The notes under the pieces were generated by a model, which saw nothing but the letters and a program-made list of their open reading frames with translations, did no database searches and had not been told where the DNA came from. A stretch of 64,000 nt of DNA from Camarhynchus parvulus (lineage: Eukaryota > Chordata > Aves > Passeriformes > Thraupidae). Both the position numbers and the translations under genes were made by a program. The stretch spans positions 32,154,352 through 32,218,351 of the forward strand of contig NC_044601.1 in assembly GCF_901933205.1 (NCBI RefSeq), read 5' to 3'. Shown one piece after another: positions 37,197 through 50,744 of the stretch. The stretch's first letter is position 1, and every line of letters begins with the position of its first letter.

Positions 37197-37579
37197 TGTC
37201 ACAGACATCTTTTATGAAAAATCCTTCCTTAGGATTTTTCCTCCTGAGAACCCGAGAGGCCTCAGGAACAAAATGTAAACATGGATTATCTGCTGCTGTG
37301 GAATGCAACAGGTGGATCTTTGATTGGCCCATGTTGGATGTTTGTAATTAATGGCCAATCACAACCCAGCTGGCTCAGACACAGACCCAAGCCACAAACC
37401 TTTGTTATCATTCCTTCTTATTCTATTCTTAGCTAGCCTTCTGATGAAATCCTTTCTTCTATTCTTTTAGTATAGTTTTAATGTAATATATATCATAAAA
37501 TAATAAATCAAGCCTTCTGAACATGGAGTCATATCTTCGTCTCTTCCCTCAACCCGAGACCCTTGTGAATACTGTCACA
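37197..37579 (+). mobile_element. Solo ERVK LTR with perfect 6-bp target duplication
   Basis: A 383-bp element starting TGTCACAGACATC and ending ATACTGTCACA. It has CCAAT-type boxes (gattggccc, ggccaatcac), an AT-rich promoter region and AATAAA at 37502-37507. The hexamer cctttg flanks it on both sides (37191-37196 and 37580-37585), the length expected for ERVK integration. This makes it a solo LTR left after recombination between the two ends of a provirus. The sequence matches from memory a family common in songbird genomes and is little decayed, so it is probably young relative to the other elements here. Confidence 0.92.
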
Positions 37580-37589
37580 CCTTTGTACA

Positions 37590-40500
37590 ACAGTATTTCT
37601 AACATAACAGAGAATCAGAATACCATGTAAAAGACAAGACATGAAGGTGAGTGTGCAGAGCAAAAACTTTTGTGAGAGCCCTTCAGATGCTCTATGGCTT
37701 TATTAAACTTCCAATAATGAAAGCAGAGGTGTACTGTATCATGGTGTATGAAATGCTACTGAAGATACATGGAAAGCTCATAGGTCACAATCCTTCTTTT
37801 TTCTTTTTTCTTTTTTCTTGTTTCTTGTTTCTTTTTTTCTTTTTTTATGGCAATGGGAAATATATTAGCAATGAGGTTCACCTGCAGAAAACCCTGAATG
37901 CTGTTGTATTCTAGGTCCTGCCTTTATTGCCCTTGTTACTTTGTCCATAGTGGAGTTTGTGAAGTGCAGTAGAAAACAGCATTGAGAGGAATCTGTTATG
38001 ATAATTAACTTTGGTTTCAGTTGTCTCCACTTATTCTGGCACAGGCAAGTTGCTGTCAGAGTAATGAAGGGCTCTGGCAGGGAAAAATGCAAAAGCAGAG
38101 AATAGTCTTACTCCATGAACACAGGGCAGAGTTATGAGAACTGTTGGTCAGATGCTTCACCAAATCTGATGAGTCTTGTATTATTGTGTTAAAGAAAAGC
38201 TATGAAACTCAGACAATTATGTTGTGGGCTGATAATAAAATATTCCTGTTCTCAGAGGACTCTGGCTGAAGCCTAGTGTTAAACTATAAATAAGGCACAA
38301 ATGGCATGAAACTATATGTATTTTGTACAGAATGTTATGGCTACAACCAACGAATCTTCCAGTATGTGCCTTTTGATGAACATGCACGGACATTGGACTC
38401 AAGACAGTGAGATACACCTTTCCCCACTTTATTCCCTTCTTCTCCTCCATCTCTTCAACAGTTTATTAAACTTTGAAAGCAGAGAAGTTGAGAAGATACA
38501 GACCTTCTGATTTCCCTGCAGTGGTACCAAACCCACTAATATTTGTGCACTTTTCTGGAAGAAAAAAATCAGTTTGGGAAAGTCATCTCTTTACAGTGTA
38601 AAGGTTGTCTCAGCATGAAAAGCCACTCTAAATCTGGGAATTCAAAACACATTTGGATCATTAGTTATCTTGCTGATCAAGAGGGTTTGTTAATCAATAC
38701 GGCTTGGGCTGCATGCTCTTAAAAATTACTATTGTTTGTCACCTTCCTCCCAGCCAAATGTAACAAACAGCTAATAAACATCAATGCTGTATAATAAATT
38801 TGATAAATAGCCAGTAAGCAAGCCTGAAGTGCTTTTATATGAAGTGCTCTGGATCTCAGCAGATCGTTCAGCTTTGTTTAATCTATTGCTTTTAGCTGTG
38901 ATATGTTCTGGGACTTCTTTACTACAGCCTAATGTAATAATTGTGTCCATGAGGATTTCTTGAGCAAACACCTCAACAGCTAAATTCTCTGTCTGTTGGG
39001 ATCTGCAGACATCACTTAGGTGCTGTAGGTGCCCATTTATGTCTGGCTACTGCCTGCCTCTGCTGTTAGTGGTGGCAGAGGTGGATACAATCTAGTTTTC
39101 AAAAATATTAGTAATTCCTGGAACTTCATATTTTGATTATGTTGTTTTTGCTTTCTTTGTCAATACACATCAGCAGGTCAGTATATATTCTGATGTTAAT
39201 TTCTAATGCAGGTCTTAAAAAGTCAATGGTGATTAACTGTATTTCACCAGCGCTATTCTGCTTTTTAACATAACTGAATAAGCATCAAAGCCTGTCTGCA
39301 TCATTTTGGTAGGAGGTATTTTATTATTTTCTTGCTATTTTCCACTAAGACATTTTGCATGGCAATAATGGGAAGTAGGATTTCACCTGTATTTTCTTGT
39401 GAAATATGTCTTCAAGGTAATTTCATAACAGATACTCCATCTAAAAATGAAACACTGGATAAACATAATCTCCTATTTACTTGTGTCTCTCAGGGAGTTA
39501 AAAGATTTTTTTTTCTGGCAACAATAAACTGCTTCCTCTTTCAAGGGCTATTTTTAACAGTGTTGGTTTTATCATCTCTTTTACTTGCCTGGCTTATTTT
39601 TGAGTGTATGCATTTTGCAGTGCCTCTATTCATTTGAACCTAGAGGAAAAAAATTAGTTATTAACTTTTTGGATTATTTTCATGCGCATTAGAAAATGTT
39701 TCCTACATGTCAAGCTGAGGAATTGCCATGCTGACTTCTTTCAAGATCTCCTCATGGTTGAGAGCACCCACTCTTAACTGGTTGTAGAATGTGGGCATAT
39801 GCTGTTTGTCACATACTAAATTCCAGTGACTTTTGATAAGGCAAATCTTTAGCAATGTCTCTGATATCCCTTGATGATTCGCAGGCTTTTTGCATATGTA
39901 CTGTTCTGCTTGTTCTTGTGAAAATTCAGGAACTTTCTCCTCTTTCCTTAAGAGTTTATCAAATACTATAAAAATTTCCTTGAAGTGTTAACAGTTTGTA
40001 ATTCTGATGTTTTTACCCACCTTATTTTTGGATATGGGAACATTATTTTGGTGTTGCTTAGCATTGAAGATAGATGTTCATTTTGGCTAATATTGTCTTC
40101 TTGTGTGCAAAAGACATAAAGAAAGCAATCAAACAAAACTCCTCACATCTGTAACTACAGACCACCTCCCTCCATTTTCCACTATTCAAGAGTACAGATG
40201 TCAGACTTTCACCAGAACTGTAACATAGAAAAGTACAATATTGATTATTTTTTAGGATAACACCACCAATAACTTTCTTGCACTATCATGTGCTGAAGTC
40301 TGAACTCCCTGGGGCCCTTTCTTACTGAAATCTTCAAATTCATTTAACCCGTTTTTATAAGATAATCTCACGTCTCTTGTTTATCCCTTCCCAATATTCT
40401 TTAAGTGTTGGTGTACACAGTCAAAACGGCAGCATGCTCTTTCAAAAGCTGAAACTCCTTCTGTGTCTTACTTTTTGAACTCTGACTGTAGCCATGTGTT

Positions 40501-43500
40501 TTGAACTGAGGTGCACTTAATGTATCATGTTGCCTTTCTTTCTGCTTTTGAACTTCTAGTCTAGAGCCTAGTATCTTTGGCTCTTCTAATATTCTAGTGA
40601 AGCACTGTATCTGATTAATTTAGCCCAAATAACAAATCACCAATGAACAGTGATTTTTGTTGACTACACATCTGCTCTGCCGTGATCTGCTTTGCAGTAA
40701 TTGCCTTTACTAATAATCAGCAGAACATCTAGCAAAGTATCAGACATTCCTCACAAAATTTTTGCCTGATAAATAGACCAAAATATGTCCTCCTTTTCTT
40801 ATTATGGGATTTCATACTTAAGGAACCACTTTGGCATTTTGAAAAGGTTTATTATCTTTCAGATTAACTTGCATTCAGGCAAAATATTCTACACTGCAAT
40901 ATTTCAAAAGAAATACATAGCACTTGAAAGAATTATTTTGGAAAAAGTGTAGTGAGAAATAGTGTTACTAATATATTTTACAATTGTGGACATGGAACTA
41001 AGTCTTTCATAATTTTGTTAATCCTCTTAATAAAAAATTAAGGCATCAATCTCTATATGGGGTTTAAAAGGAGATGTAAGAACTATAAGTTTTTATTAGG
41101 TGAAGAAAATAGTCAGAAACACATTTTTCTCTGTACCACTTCTTAGCAATATCTGGACATAAAAATTGTTGGGTGATGTTAATGTTGAACATTTCATCTT
41201 GAGCCACACTCATGTGAAATTTGGTTATATACTAATTTCAGAATAAAATTTGGCTTGCAGATACTTCAATCACAGATCTATGAGTGCTGGCTGGAGAAGA
41301 CAATATAGGCACATCCCGTGTGCATCTAAATTCCTGAGTGGGATGCGTGCTGGGTAGTCTATCTTATGTACTCCATGAGCAGCGGCACAGCAGATATGCA
41401 GTAGATGATTCCTCACTAAGAGGGAATGTAACATGGTACAGCAACACTGCTCATTTCTATCTTCCCTGAACCAATCTAGGATGACATAACATTTTCCAGC
41501 TTCTATAGATTATTGATTTACTAGTGTTTACAAAGCCATTTTATGGGCAATTGATGCATTTAAAATTATTTTAGAAAGCAAACTTCATTAAAAGGTAATG
41601 AATTAGAAGCTTGCAACACAATCAGGCTGAAGAGAGAAGAGAATGAGTGATATTAAACTGCAAGAATTTAAGTAACCGTCGGTGATTTTGAAAGAAGCAA
41701 AGGAAAAAAACTTGTCAAAATGTAAAATGATTGGAAAATTTTTCAAAAGTACTGTTTCATTTAAATATTGACTTATATACAGAATTATCATATAGTACTG
41801 AAGAAAATCAGCAGATTTTTATTATATTGGCAGCTAAGATAAACACCATAATTCATATTGAGCAGATAAAATTACTCTTCCATTCTTAAGAGGTCTTAGT
41901 ACAGCTTTAACAGTTTGACCATGGATCTCCAAACAAGCCAATTTCAACCCATTTCCTGCTTTCCCTTGTTTATTTATTTTCATTACAAAAACTACATTTC
42001 ATTTATCTGGACATTTACAAACATATTTTCAGGTCCTTGTAGATTATAAAAGGAATGGTGCGTGTTTCAGCCTTTAATGAGTCTGGTAAACTATAAATCT
42101 TTATCAGAATTCAAGTTAAAAGATTTACAGGGGATTTTTTAAACTATTAAAACCTGGTTGGCCTTCTCTTCGTTAATCAGTTGAACTGATTGAAATTATG
42201 TGAGTCCAATGCCAAGGCTATGATACTTTTGATAATCCTATGGTAAAGAGAATGGGATTTTATAGGAAATGAAAGGCAGGATTGGAATTATTATTTAAGC
42301 AATAAGCATAGATAGGTAAGAATATGTCTGACTAGCAACTACAGAAATAGACAAAGGAAATAAATCTTGACAATATCAGGGAAACCTTCCATATACCTTA
42401 CATTAAATTAGGGATGTATGTAACTACAATCTACCTCCTCATTTAAGTCTTAATCAGTATTTTAAAAAATTCACACCCAGAAACCATGAGCAATTAAGCC
42501 TATGGTAAAATGACATATGATCAATATGATCATTTAATAATTTATTTTCATATAAATTCTTTTGGAATACATAATTTTAGGACAACAAATTATTGGGACA
42601 TCTTATACCCCAAAAAGAGGTTAAATAATTGCAAAAAAACTCTGAAGCTCCACAAAGAGAAAAGGAAAAAAGAAAAAACAACAATGTAAAAGAAATTAAA
42701 AATATATTATCAAATTCAGCAATAGGGTTAAGGTAAAAAAATTAAGCTGATCTGCACTGGTTAATAGTACAGATATAAATAGTCTGCAAACTCTATTTCA
42801 CTATACATATTAGTCATAGCTGGAAAGTAGTACCTACAAATACCGTTTTAAGACAAAAGAGGTGGGGATTTATTTCACCAACTGAAGCTATAAAATAACG
42901 TAGTTAATATTTGAGCAATTGCTTTGAAGTCTCTGTTGTACAGCTACTTACCTCTCTACCTATTTATATGTATCACTGACTTTCTAGAAGCTTCCTCAGT
43001 TCTGCTTGTTCAGGTGATAGAGGACTGTTTTATCAAGAATGGAAATCTTCAGAGAGAGTGTACAGCAGAGATTCAGGGGGAGATCAGCCCCAAGAACATG
43101 CATTCTTGGGTTCTTGACTTCTTTTACCCAGAGTAGCAAAAGCAGAGACTTGTGGACTGTAGCACTAATAGCAAAGTTCTGTGCCACACTGTAGGCATTA
43201 CTTCATTCACTTTAAATTTTTGAATGCACTTTGCACAATTCTGGACTTTTATTCCAGGACCTTTATTCCAGGAGAATTGACAAGGAATGAGTTTGGGTTA
43301 GGATTGCAAGAGTGATCAAATTTGTATTTGGAGAATAATAAAAAACTTAGGTTTAACTTGACATTTTCTTATGGGGAGGAGACAATATAGGGATTGTCTC
43401 AATCATGTGTTGGGTTGTACTTTAAACAAATAAATGAACAATGTTTCTCTAATGAGCACTTTCTTTTGCAGTCATTATGACCTATTGTTACTGCCAATGG

Positions 43501-46045
43501 AATATGAAAAGTAACAATAAATGGACAATTTCTGTAACTTTTGATCTGGGTGGTGAGTAATAATCGCCTCTCTGGGGATTCTTGTACTTGTCTATTTGCT
43601 AAGTTCTTGATAAAGTGTGGTGTTCCATATGTAAAACATTAAAAGGTCCACTTCCAAATTTCCTCAGCTGCTGGAACATTTTTAAGTTGCTTTCAGATAA
43701 GCAAGCTCATGCAATAACTAATAAGCATATAATTCCACTGAAAAATCCCATATTTCCCAGTACTGCTGGGAAAGGAAATTACAGACCAGAAAGGTATCAG
43801 TTTCTAGTGAGAAGCACACTTTGGTGAGTGTGTTTAAAATTATTTGCTGTTTAACAAGGAGTCTCTCTTCTAATTTCAACACCCAGCTTAGGCAGAAAGA
43901 AGCTCTCTGAAACAATGAAAGCCTTCAGCAAAGACTTTTCCAGCTGCTGCAAGCAATCGCCATGAAAGCAGCTTAAATAAATAGACAGATGCCTGAGTTT
44001 GACTGGAGAGGGAATGGTCTCACATGAAAAATGACTACTCAGGATGATGGAGGGTTATAAATAACATCCAGTTCATGTTCTGTGCCAGCTAAGTTTTTAT
44101 GGCAGATGTAGCAATTCAGTGCTGCATGCAGTGCCATGCAGTCATCACACCTTGTCTGCAAGACTCCACAGAACTATCTTTTTGCAGGCAGGTAAGTACT
44201 GTAATTCATTTTTACAGTTGAGGAAACATGCTTTGGAAATCTAAGAGCTCTGCAATTCAGTCCCTCTTAATTTATCTGGATACACAGAGAAGAGAGCGTA
44301 GCTCACACTGAACTACATACAATAGTAGAAAGAAATTTGCATTAAAAGTGACAATAGAAATTTTCAGCTGTAAATATGATGTAACCTTTAGGAGACCTTT
44401 TGCTATCCTAGATTATTTGAAAGGCACTTACAATCCATTATTTAAATAGTTTGGTGGTAGATGTGCATTTTATTTGTAAAAACTTGTCATTTAGCTCCAA
44501 TCCACATGGCTTGATCTCTTCTCCCCCCCACTCTCCCCTCTAAAAGCAAGCTTGAGAAGTGCTCTGATCCTGTCAGTTTAGTCTGCAACTATGAGCTGAA
44601 AATCAAAGCTTGTATAGTCAAAGCTTTGGCAGCTTCAATGACTTTGCCTTTTCAAAATGTTTTTAATTCCCCTTTTCATGCATTGGCACAGACATGCCTC
44701 TCAGATGCTCTTCAACTACAGCTGTGTGCACTTGTAATGACAAACTTATCAAACAAGCTTAAAGGGAAAGAGCTAAGTAGAAAGACCTTCTCCTGTAAAA
44801 AAAAATTAAGAAAAATAAGAAAAAATTGATTTTTATTTTAAATAGGCCAAACCAATTTGCAAATATTTCTTCAAGCAGGCAATTGCAGTCTGCAGGGAAG
44901 GTAACTGTGGTAATTACTTGCAATTATTGAATATTTTTCATTTATCATAAATTATATGCAGGTTGTGCAGGAATGAAGTAGATTGGAATGCCCTTCTATT
45001 AATACATAATATTTTACAATCTGCTTGTCTCATAGTGTGCTTATATTCCACTGTTCTGCAAATGGACCATCCCAAATGCCTTTAAACACTTGATTGTGTT
45101 TGGATTTGTTCTCAGTGCTTAGTTTTGTATCTCAGTTTATGCAAACTCACTGCAGTTTGCATCAGCAGCAGGACGCTGCTGTACAGCACACCTTGCTCTG
45201 AGGACTGTCATTGGGAACATTTTTGACATCTTTAAAATGTGAATGCCTTCTTTTTGCTGTGTACCTCACACTATTTATACAGTGCAGCCATCTCTGGCCA
45301 TATGGCCAGGGCACAAGGGAAAAAAAACAGTTGCAAGAAATAGAGAAGTCACTGAAGACATAGAGGGAGCAGAACAAAGACAACTTCTTACAAAGTACTT
45401 GTCAAAGCTTTCTGCTTCCAGTGTTTTTTCCAGACCAGACTAGAAGAACAATAGAGTTTGGAGAGCAACAACAAGAGGTGGTGGAAATTAACATCTTAAT
45501 TCTCCTGAATGTGACCACTGGATGCCTCTCAACACCTGGTCAGATAGTTTGGACATGTGTTGGTGTCTGGAAGAATGACATTGCAGCAGCACTTGGAATG
45601 TATTAAAATAGGAATCTTCTGCGATGACTTCAGAGTCAGACTCCTGAAATGTAGCATAAATAATTTCACTGCTATTTTTTAAACTGTAGCTGCTTGAAGC
45701 TTGCTAGTTAAAAAATGTCATAGGATACATTAAACTAGGATAGGAGGCAAAATACAGATCATAAGTTAACAATACACCAGCTGCTTCAACTGCTTTTAGT
45801 TATCATTAAACCACAGTAACACTCACGAAGTCAGAGAAAACTCAGCTTCAGACAGGAAGCTGAAGGACAATCATGCCCTTTGGATAAGAAAAGAAACAGA
45901 ACTCCTAGAAGCGTGAAATAGGATCTTCGATAAATAAAACTAAATGTAATGCTAACTATGTGTTTGAGTAAAGGTCTGAGTTTTCCAGTGATGTTAATGA
46001 CGTATCATTGTGTCTGTATTTATTTCTTATCAATGAAGGAAGATG
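37590..46045. other. Unannotated AT-rich interval
   Basis: About 8.5 kb, the longest stretch without a confident feature. A T-rich patch of tttttc units lies at 37795-37848. An acceptor-donor juxtaposition (tctttttgcaggcag, then gtaagt) lies at 44178-44197. ORFs are all under about 102 codons without motifs. Confidence 0.5.
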
Positions 46046-46051
46046 TTCAAA

Positions 46052-46165
46052 GAATCCCAGAATCATAGAATGGTCTGAACCTTGAAGCTCATTTCATTGC
46101 ATCCCCCCTTCCACTAGGCCAGACCCCCATATCACCTGGCCTTAAATACTAAAACTTCAATTCTG
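46052..46165 (-). mobile_element. CR1 3'-end fragment, minus strand
   Basis: The plus strand begins 'cccagaatcatagaatggtc' and continues with 'ccttccactaggccagac' and 'cacctggccttaaatac', the reverse complement of the canonical CR1 tail including its ATTCTATG-type end. Strongly truncated. Confidence 0.75.
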
Positions 46166-46169
46166 TCCT

Positions 46170-47525
46170 AGAACTTTACAGTAGATCTCTTATTATTTCA
46201 GTTTATCACAGAATTCAGAGCCCTGATTATCTGCCATCACTTCAGAGGCTGCTGCTTATTAAAAGAAAGTGCTGAATGTCAGATACATTAAAATGAAACA
46301 TTCAGCATTAGTAGTGGAATGCCTTGGCCCTGAACCTAGAGGTAGGTTTTCAGGCAAACATACAATTATGTTTGTTGCCAGGGAGACCACCATTTTCCTA
46401 TTTATGCTGTTCAATCAGATAGCTAAGCACTAGAGCTCCAGGGACGTGCCATCCAGGCCACTGGTTAATTTCCTCTTGGTACACTCAGCAAAATCTATTA
46501 AGCCACTTGCTTCTAGCTATGTCACATACTGTACTGTGGTATTCCTGTAGCAAGAGTATCTGCAGCATTGGTACGTCAGGCACTGTGTGTCCCCCAGCAC
46601 AGTTCTTTTCTTGACCCTGGTAAACACAGCTATTCCTAACTGATGTCTGAACACCTGTAGACAGTTTCTTGATTGTTCTCATCTTTGCAGGTCTATAATC
46701 CTCAGCAAGAAAGTAATAATATAATGTCTGAAACTATCTGTCCCTCACCTAAACACCTAATATTCTTGGTGAAAACAAAATTTACCTTGCTCATATGGGG
46801 CATGGTTCACATTTGTGGGAATGTGGGTAAGGTCTATGCACCATAGCTCTTCCTCTCTGGCTAGTACCATGACAACAAACCAGAATCCACTCTAATCTGT
46901 TCTGATGATCAGTAAATGCCAGCTACATCCTGAAAGAAATCAGCTTTAATTTTTTTAATGGACTTTTTTGTTATGCCCATTCTCTGCTGCATTAAACTGC
47001 GCCTCAACTCAGCAAAGCAACTGAGTTACAGTTAGTAAGTGCAAAATGTTCCTGTTTATCACTGCCATTTTTCAAATGCCACTGGTATCCTTAAAGCCTT
47101 CATCAAGGTGTTGGTAAACTGTTAAATCCTGTTTTGTGCTAGTGGTCCCCTGCCTAATTTCTAACGCCATCTCACAGCTAGTAGCTGCTGAGAGCTATAG
47201 TTGAGGTTTGAAATCCCAGTGGTTGTGCATCCCAGAAATTTGTGGATGAACTCCATGCAGTCCAAACAAAAAAAAAAATGTATTTCCAAAAGAATGGTAA
47301 GTCCCTCAGTTCCCACGGTTTCCACTTGATCAAAATCTTAATTCTTCAAGTATATTCAAAGATTCATGTATTCTATGGACTTAGTACACATTCAAAAGAT
47401 GTAAAAATATTGCAATTTTAAAAATTGTTTTGTAATGATCATTATCTAAAGTTACATGCCAGTAAAGTTAGAGAGATGTCTGATTTGTGGAATATATGAC
47501 CTGAGTTAGGCCACTTTCCTGAGTT
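46170..47525. other. Unannotated interval
   Basis: No gene or repeat family recognised. A short A-run lies at 47265-47278. Confidence 0.4.
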
Positions 47526-47529
47526 CCTG

Positions 47530-47790
47530 TAATTTAAAGTCATGGCCATTACCAAGGTCATCCTTTATGGCTGTCTTCTAAATTATTGCATTTGCCAACT
47601 TGCAGTTGACTGGGACCCCTCTAGATTCCCCAAAACTTTGAAAATGCACTGGAAAAGCTCTCATGATGACATCAGCCAGCTCTTTACCCTTGGATTAATA
47701 TGACTAGGCCTTGCAAAGTTATAAGGATCCATCTGGAGCAGTAAATCATGCACAAGACTGGGGGAAGACCAAAGTAGGATTTTTAAACTC
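47530..47790 (-). mobile_element. Probable old CR1-like ORF2 remnant, minus strand
   Basis: 'catcagccagctctttaccc' (47671) and 'aggatccatctggagcagta' (47726) resemble the reverse complement of an inner part of CR1 ORF2. Similarity outside these blocks is weak and the ends are uncertain. Confidence 0.4.
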
Positions 47791-47794
47791 CACA

Positions 47795-50245
47795 GCTGAC
47801 TCCTGTCTCTGCCTGGTGCCCTGCTCACCTGGGGGATAGGGTTAGATGATGAGGTGTATGTGGAAGGGGATAGGTTTTGGCAGGGTTTCTTTATCTCAAG
47901 ATTAAACTTTAAAATTATAAAATTTTAAAGTTTATAATATTTTAATATTATCATATTGACCCCTTATCCCTTTAAAATGAACCAGTATGAGATATGTATG
48001 TTGCCAAACTGTCCAATTGATTCCCATCTTCAGGTTTTTTGGAGTGCCCCAAAGATGTGGCGTAGCTGGAGGAAGCAGTCACTGCTGGAAACTGGTGGTA
48101 GGTGGCTGGTAAGTAGAGATCTCAGAAATGTTGCTTGCCAGTCTGATTATTTAAAAACTGGATAGGGATTGCTGTCCAGGGTCACCACCCTTCAGCACTG
48201 AGATGAATTCAGCATCTCAGCCCTGGGTATAACAGAACTGGCAAAAAGGGCCTGGAGCTGCTCAAGGTGAACTGCGTACAGTATGGAACTATTGCAGTTA
48301 TTCACCAGGAAGTTCTGGGGACACAAACAGAGCTGAAATCCCACTTGTCTAAATTCTGAATGTATTAGATCAGCATAGGTAACACATTTCTAAGTGAAAT
48401 TTGCAGTCTTTCTTTAAGACAGGTGAATAGATTATCCAAGTCAGCGTAATGTCTCTTTACTTCTCAGGTTCAAAAGGACATTTCAAACAACTTCTGTGAA
48501 AGATTGCCTGTCCTTGTGAGAATTTTAAAGAAAATTTGTAGGTCAGTTTTGGAGAGGAAATTTCTGTGGCAGATCAGCATGTGATCTGTGCTACTTGTAT
48601 CACTGTGACCAGGGTGGTGTCCAAGATTTGGTTTTGTGTGGAGGCAGGCTGAGCTCCTCAGACCCTCAGGCAGCTCAAGTCTTATATAACAAATGTGCTG
48701 AATTCAGCTCAAAGCAGAGCCAGTGACTTGCCCTGACTACTTCAATCTTTGCAGCAGTGGATGACAGTGTGAAATACTCTGGTATGTTCAACCTGTCCTT
48801 GCCCTCTTCCTTATGCATCTTATTGAAAAAAATACAGGCTAGATGGATACAGATATATCTTACCTGGTCAGACTTGGAGACAGCTCTTATTTTCTAGCAA
48901 TATGTCTTAATCCAGCAGAACCACTGGGAAATACAAAAGCAGAAATCGTAATTGGAGTGGGCCAGCAAGAAAGCAAAACATGATTTGGTTCTGCTCTCTG
49001 TGACCTTCCTTAGGGACAAAGGTGGGTCAGGACATCCAAATTATCTTTGTTTCAGATAATGCGTGCTTTTTCCTGTTCAGGATCAGGGCTCAGTACAGCT
49101 TTTCTTCACAGTGTTTGTCAGTCACCATATTTTCTCTTCAGAATCAAAATTAAAGTCATTAGTCAGTTAATAGAATTTTTAAGGTCTTTTTTTTTTCTTT
49201 CTGGATGCCTGAATTAATATCCCAGATCCTCAATACCTCCACTGCATAATGATGCTCCACATGCACAGAGGCAAAACCATGCAGCATACAAACATTCTGA
49301 TGAGTGCTCCAGCTGTAACACATCTCTCTACAGATACAAGAGCACATTTGCTTGCTTGTTTACCTTTTGTAGCAGCATATGAAAATTGAAGTATTTCATG
49401 CCCTGTCTCCCTCCCTTCCTCCCACTCATAATTTTCCTGTACATGTTTGATCTTCCTGTATTTTTTGGCTGCCATACACAAATTCTTTGTTAACTCTGAT
49501 TTCCTTCCTTAGGTTATTTCTATATGCATGTTTTTTAGCAAGTGAAAAGTGCCCCAATGTTTTCAAAGACAGCTGGAACTGAGGAAACCATAAACTATTA
49601 CAGACATAGGCCCCTTTATTTAGCAGGAATATTGATGTATAGATACAACAAAGGAAAAACCCAAATTAAAACCAATTAAATTATTTCGAAAAGGAACCTA
49701 TTGTTTTTGCCAAATCTGCATTTTCACAGGCCATTACTCTTACTCGTTCATATCTCAAAAAGAATATGCCTTAACCCCACGGCTATGTGTAACAAAATAA
49801 ATTTGAAATTTTAAATGTATCATGAAGCAAATTTATCAAGAACTAAAGTCTATTTACAAACCCTATCAGAAAAATCTCTCTGAACCTTATTCTGAATGGA
49901 GAGGGGAGTTTAAGCAAGTTTTGCCTCTGCCCAGCCTTCTGACAGTAGACAGTAGTTTATTCATGCAGCTAGCCCCCCAAAACCCACTCTCATTTGCAAG
50001 TTCTTAATAATGGCCAATTAGGTTTAATAAAAATGAGTTATTTATTTAATAGACACAAATTTAACTGACATAAGTCTTTTAAAGGTTACTTACTACACAG
50101 GATAAATAAAAGTACACTAGTAGTAGATAAACAATTCAGTGAACTATAATAAGGTTCATATTTCAGCTAGTGAGGAAATAGTAGAGATTAGGATTCCATG
50201 TATCTTACCATCCAATTTCTGATGAGGCATACATCAAAAATCCTG
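47795..50245. other. Unannotated interval
   Basis: Two places have paired splice-like signals on plus (48034-48108 and 48757-48783), but neither has convincing coding content. Otherwise short ORFs only. Confidence 0.4.
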
Positions 50246-50249
50246 TGCT

Positions 50250-50420
50250 CTCAATTTCACAAAAACACCAAGACACTAGCTTGGAAGAGACCTTCAAGAC
50301 CATCAAGTCCAACCCATGCCCTAACATCTAAACTAAATCATGGCACCAAGTGCCACATCCAATCTTTTTTTAAACACATCAGGGATAGTGACTCCACTTT
50401 CTGGAAAAGTAACCATGAAA
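50250..50420 (-). mobile_element. CR1 fragment, minus strand
   Basis: 'ttggaagagaccttcaagac', 'catcaagtccaacccatgcc' and 'aagtgccacatccaatc' followed by 'cagggatagtgactccac' are the reverse complement of a CR1 3' region of the same general type as 37045-37165. Confidence 0.75.
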
Positions 50421-50530
50421 GTGCATCCAATGGTTCAGGGAGGAGCCCTACATGTTTCCACAGGTGTGTAGGAGACTTCTGCCTCCATGAAAATTTGTGT
50501 AGCTTTTATAGTGCAAAAGCAGTGTTTTTC

Positions 50531-50741
50531 TGTCAATAATTCCCAACCTGTGTCTCTATACATCTTGCTCCCAAGGCAGAGATGTTTATTCGTCGGCTGG
50601 GGATCTCGCCCTCTTGGTGTCAGAGATAACTCCCTGCTGGGCATCTGTCTGGCCTGGGTTGTCTCACCTATGTGCACCAGCTGACGGACACAGCAGATAA
50701 GCTTTCTGCAGCAGGAAGTGGGGCAGGAGCATCCTGCCACA
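50531..50741 (-). mobile_element. Probable short ERV LTR, minus strand
   Basis: On the minus strand it starts TGTGGCAGGATGCTCCTGCC and ends TTATTGACA. AATAAA lies at 50590-50585, followed by 'catctctgccttgggagcaa'. The region is GC-richer than its flanks. Length about 211 bp. No target duplication was found, so one end may be misplaced. The family name is unknown. Confidence 0.45.
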
Positions 50742-50744
50742 ACT

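Noticed and set aside
37795..37914. Phe-rich ORF end resembling a membrane segment
   Set aside because: It is encoded by tttttc low-complexity sequence.
48034..48108. 75-bp exon-like block with cttcag acceptor and gtaagt donor on plus
   Set aside because: Good splice signals, but none of the frames gives a recognisable peptide and the surroundings show no partner exon; likely chance.
48757..48783. 27-bp microexon-like block between tttgcag and gtatgt
   Set aside because: Too short to judge by eye; paired splice-like signals this close are common by chance in 64 kb.
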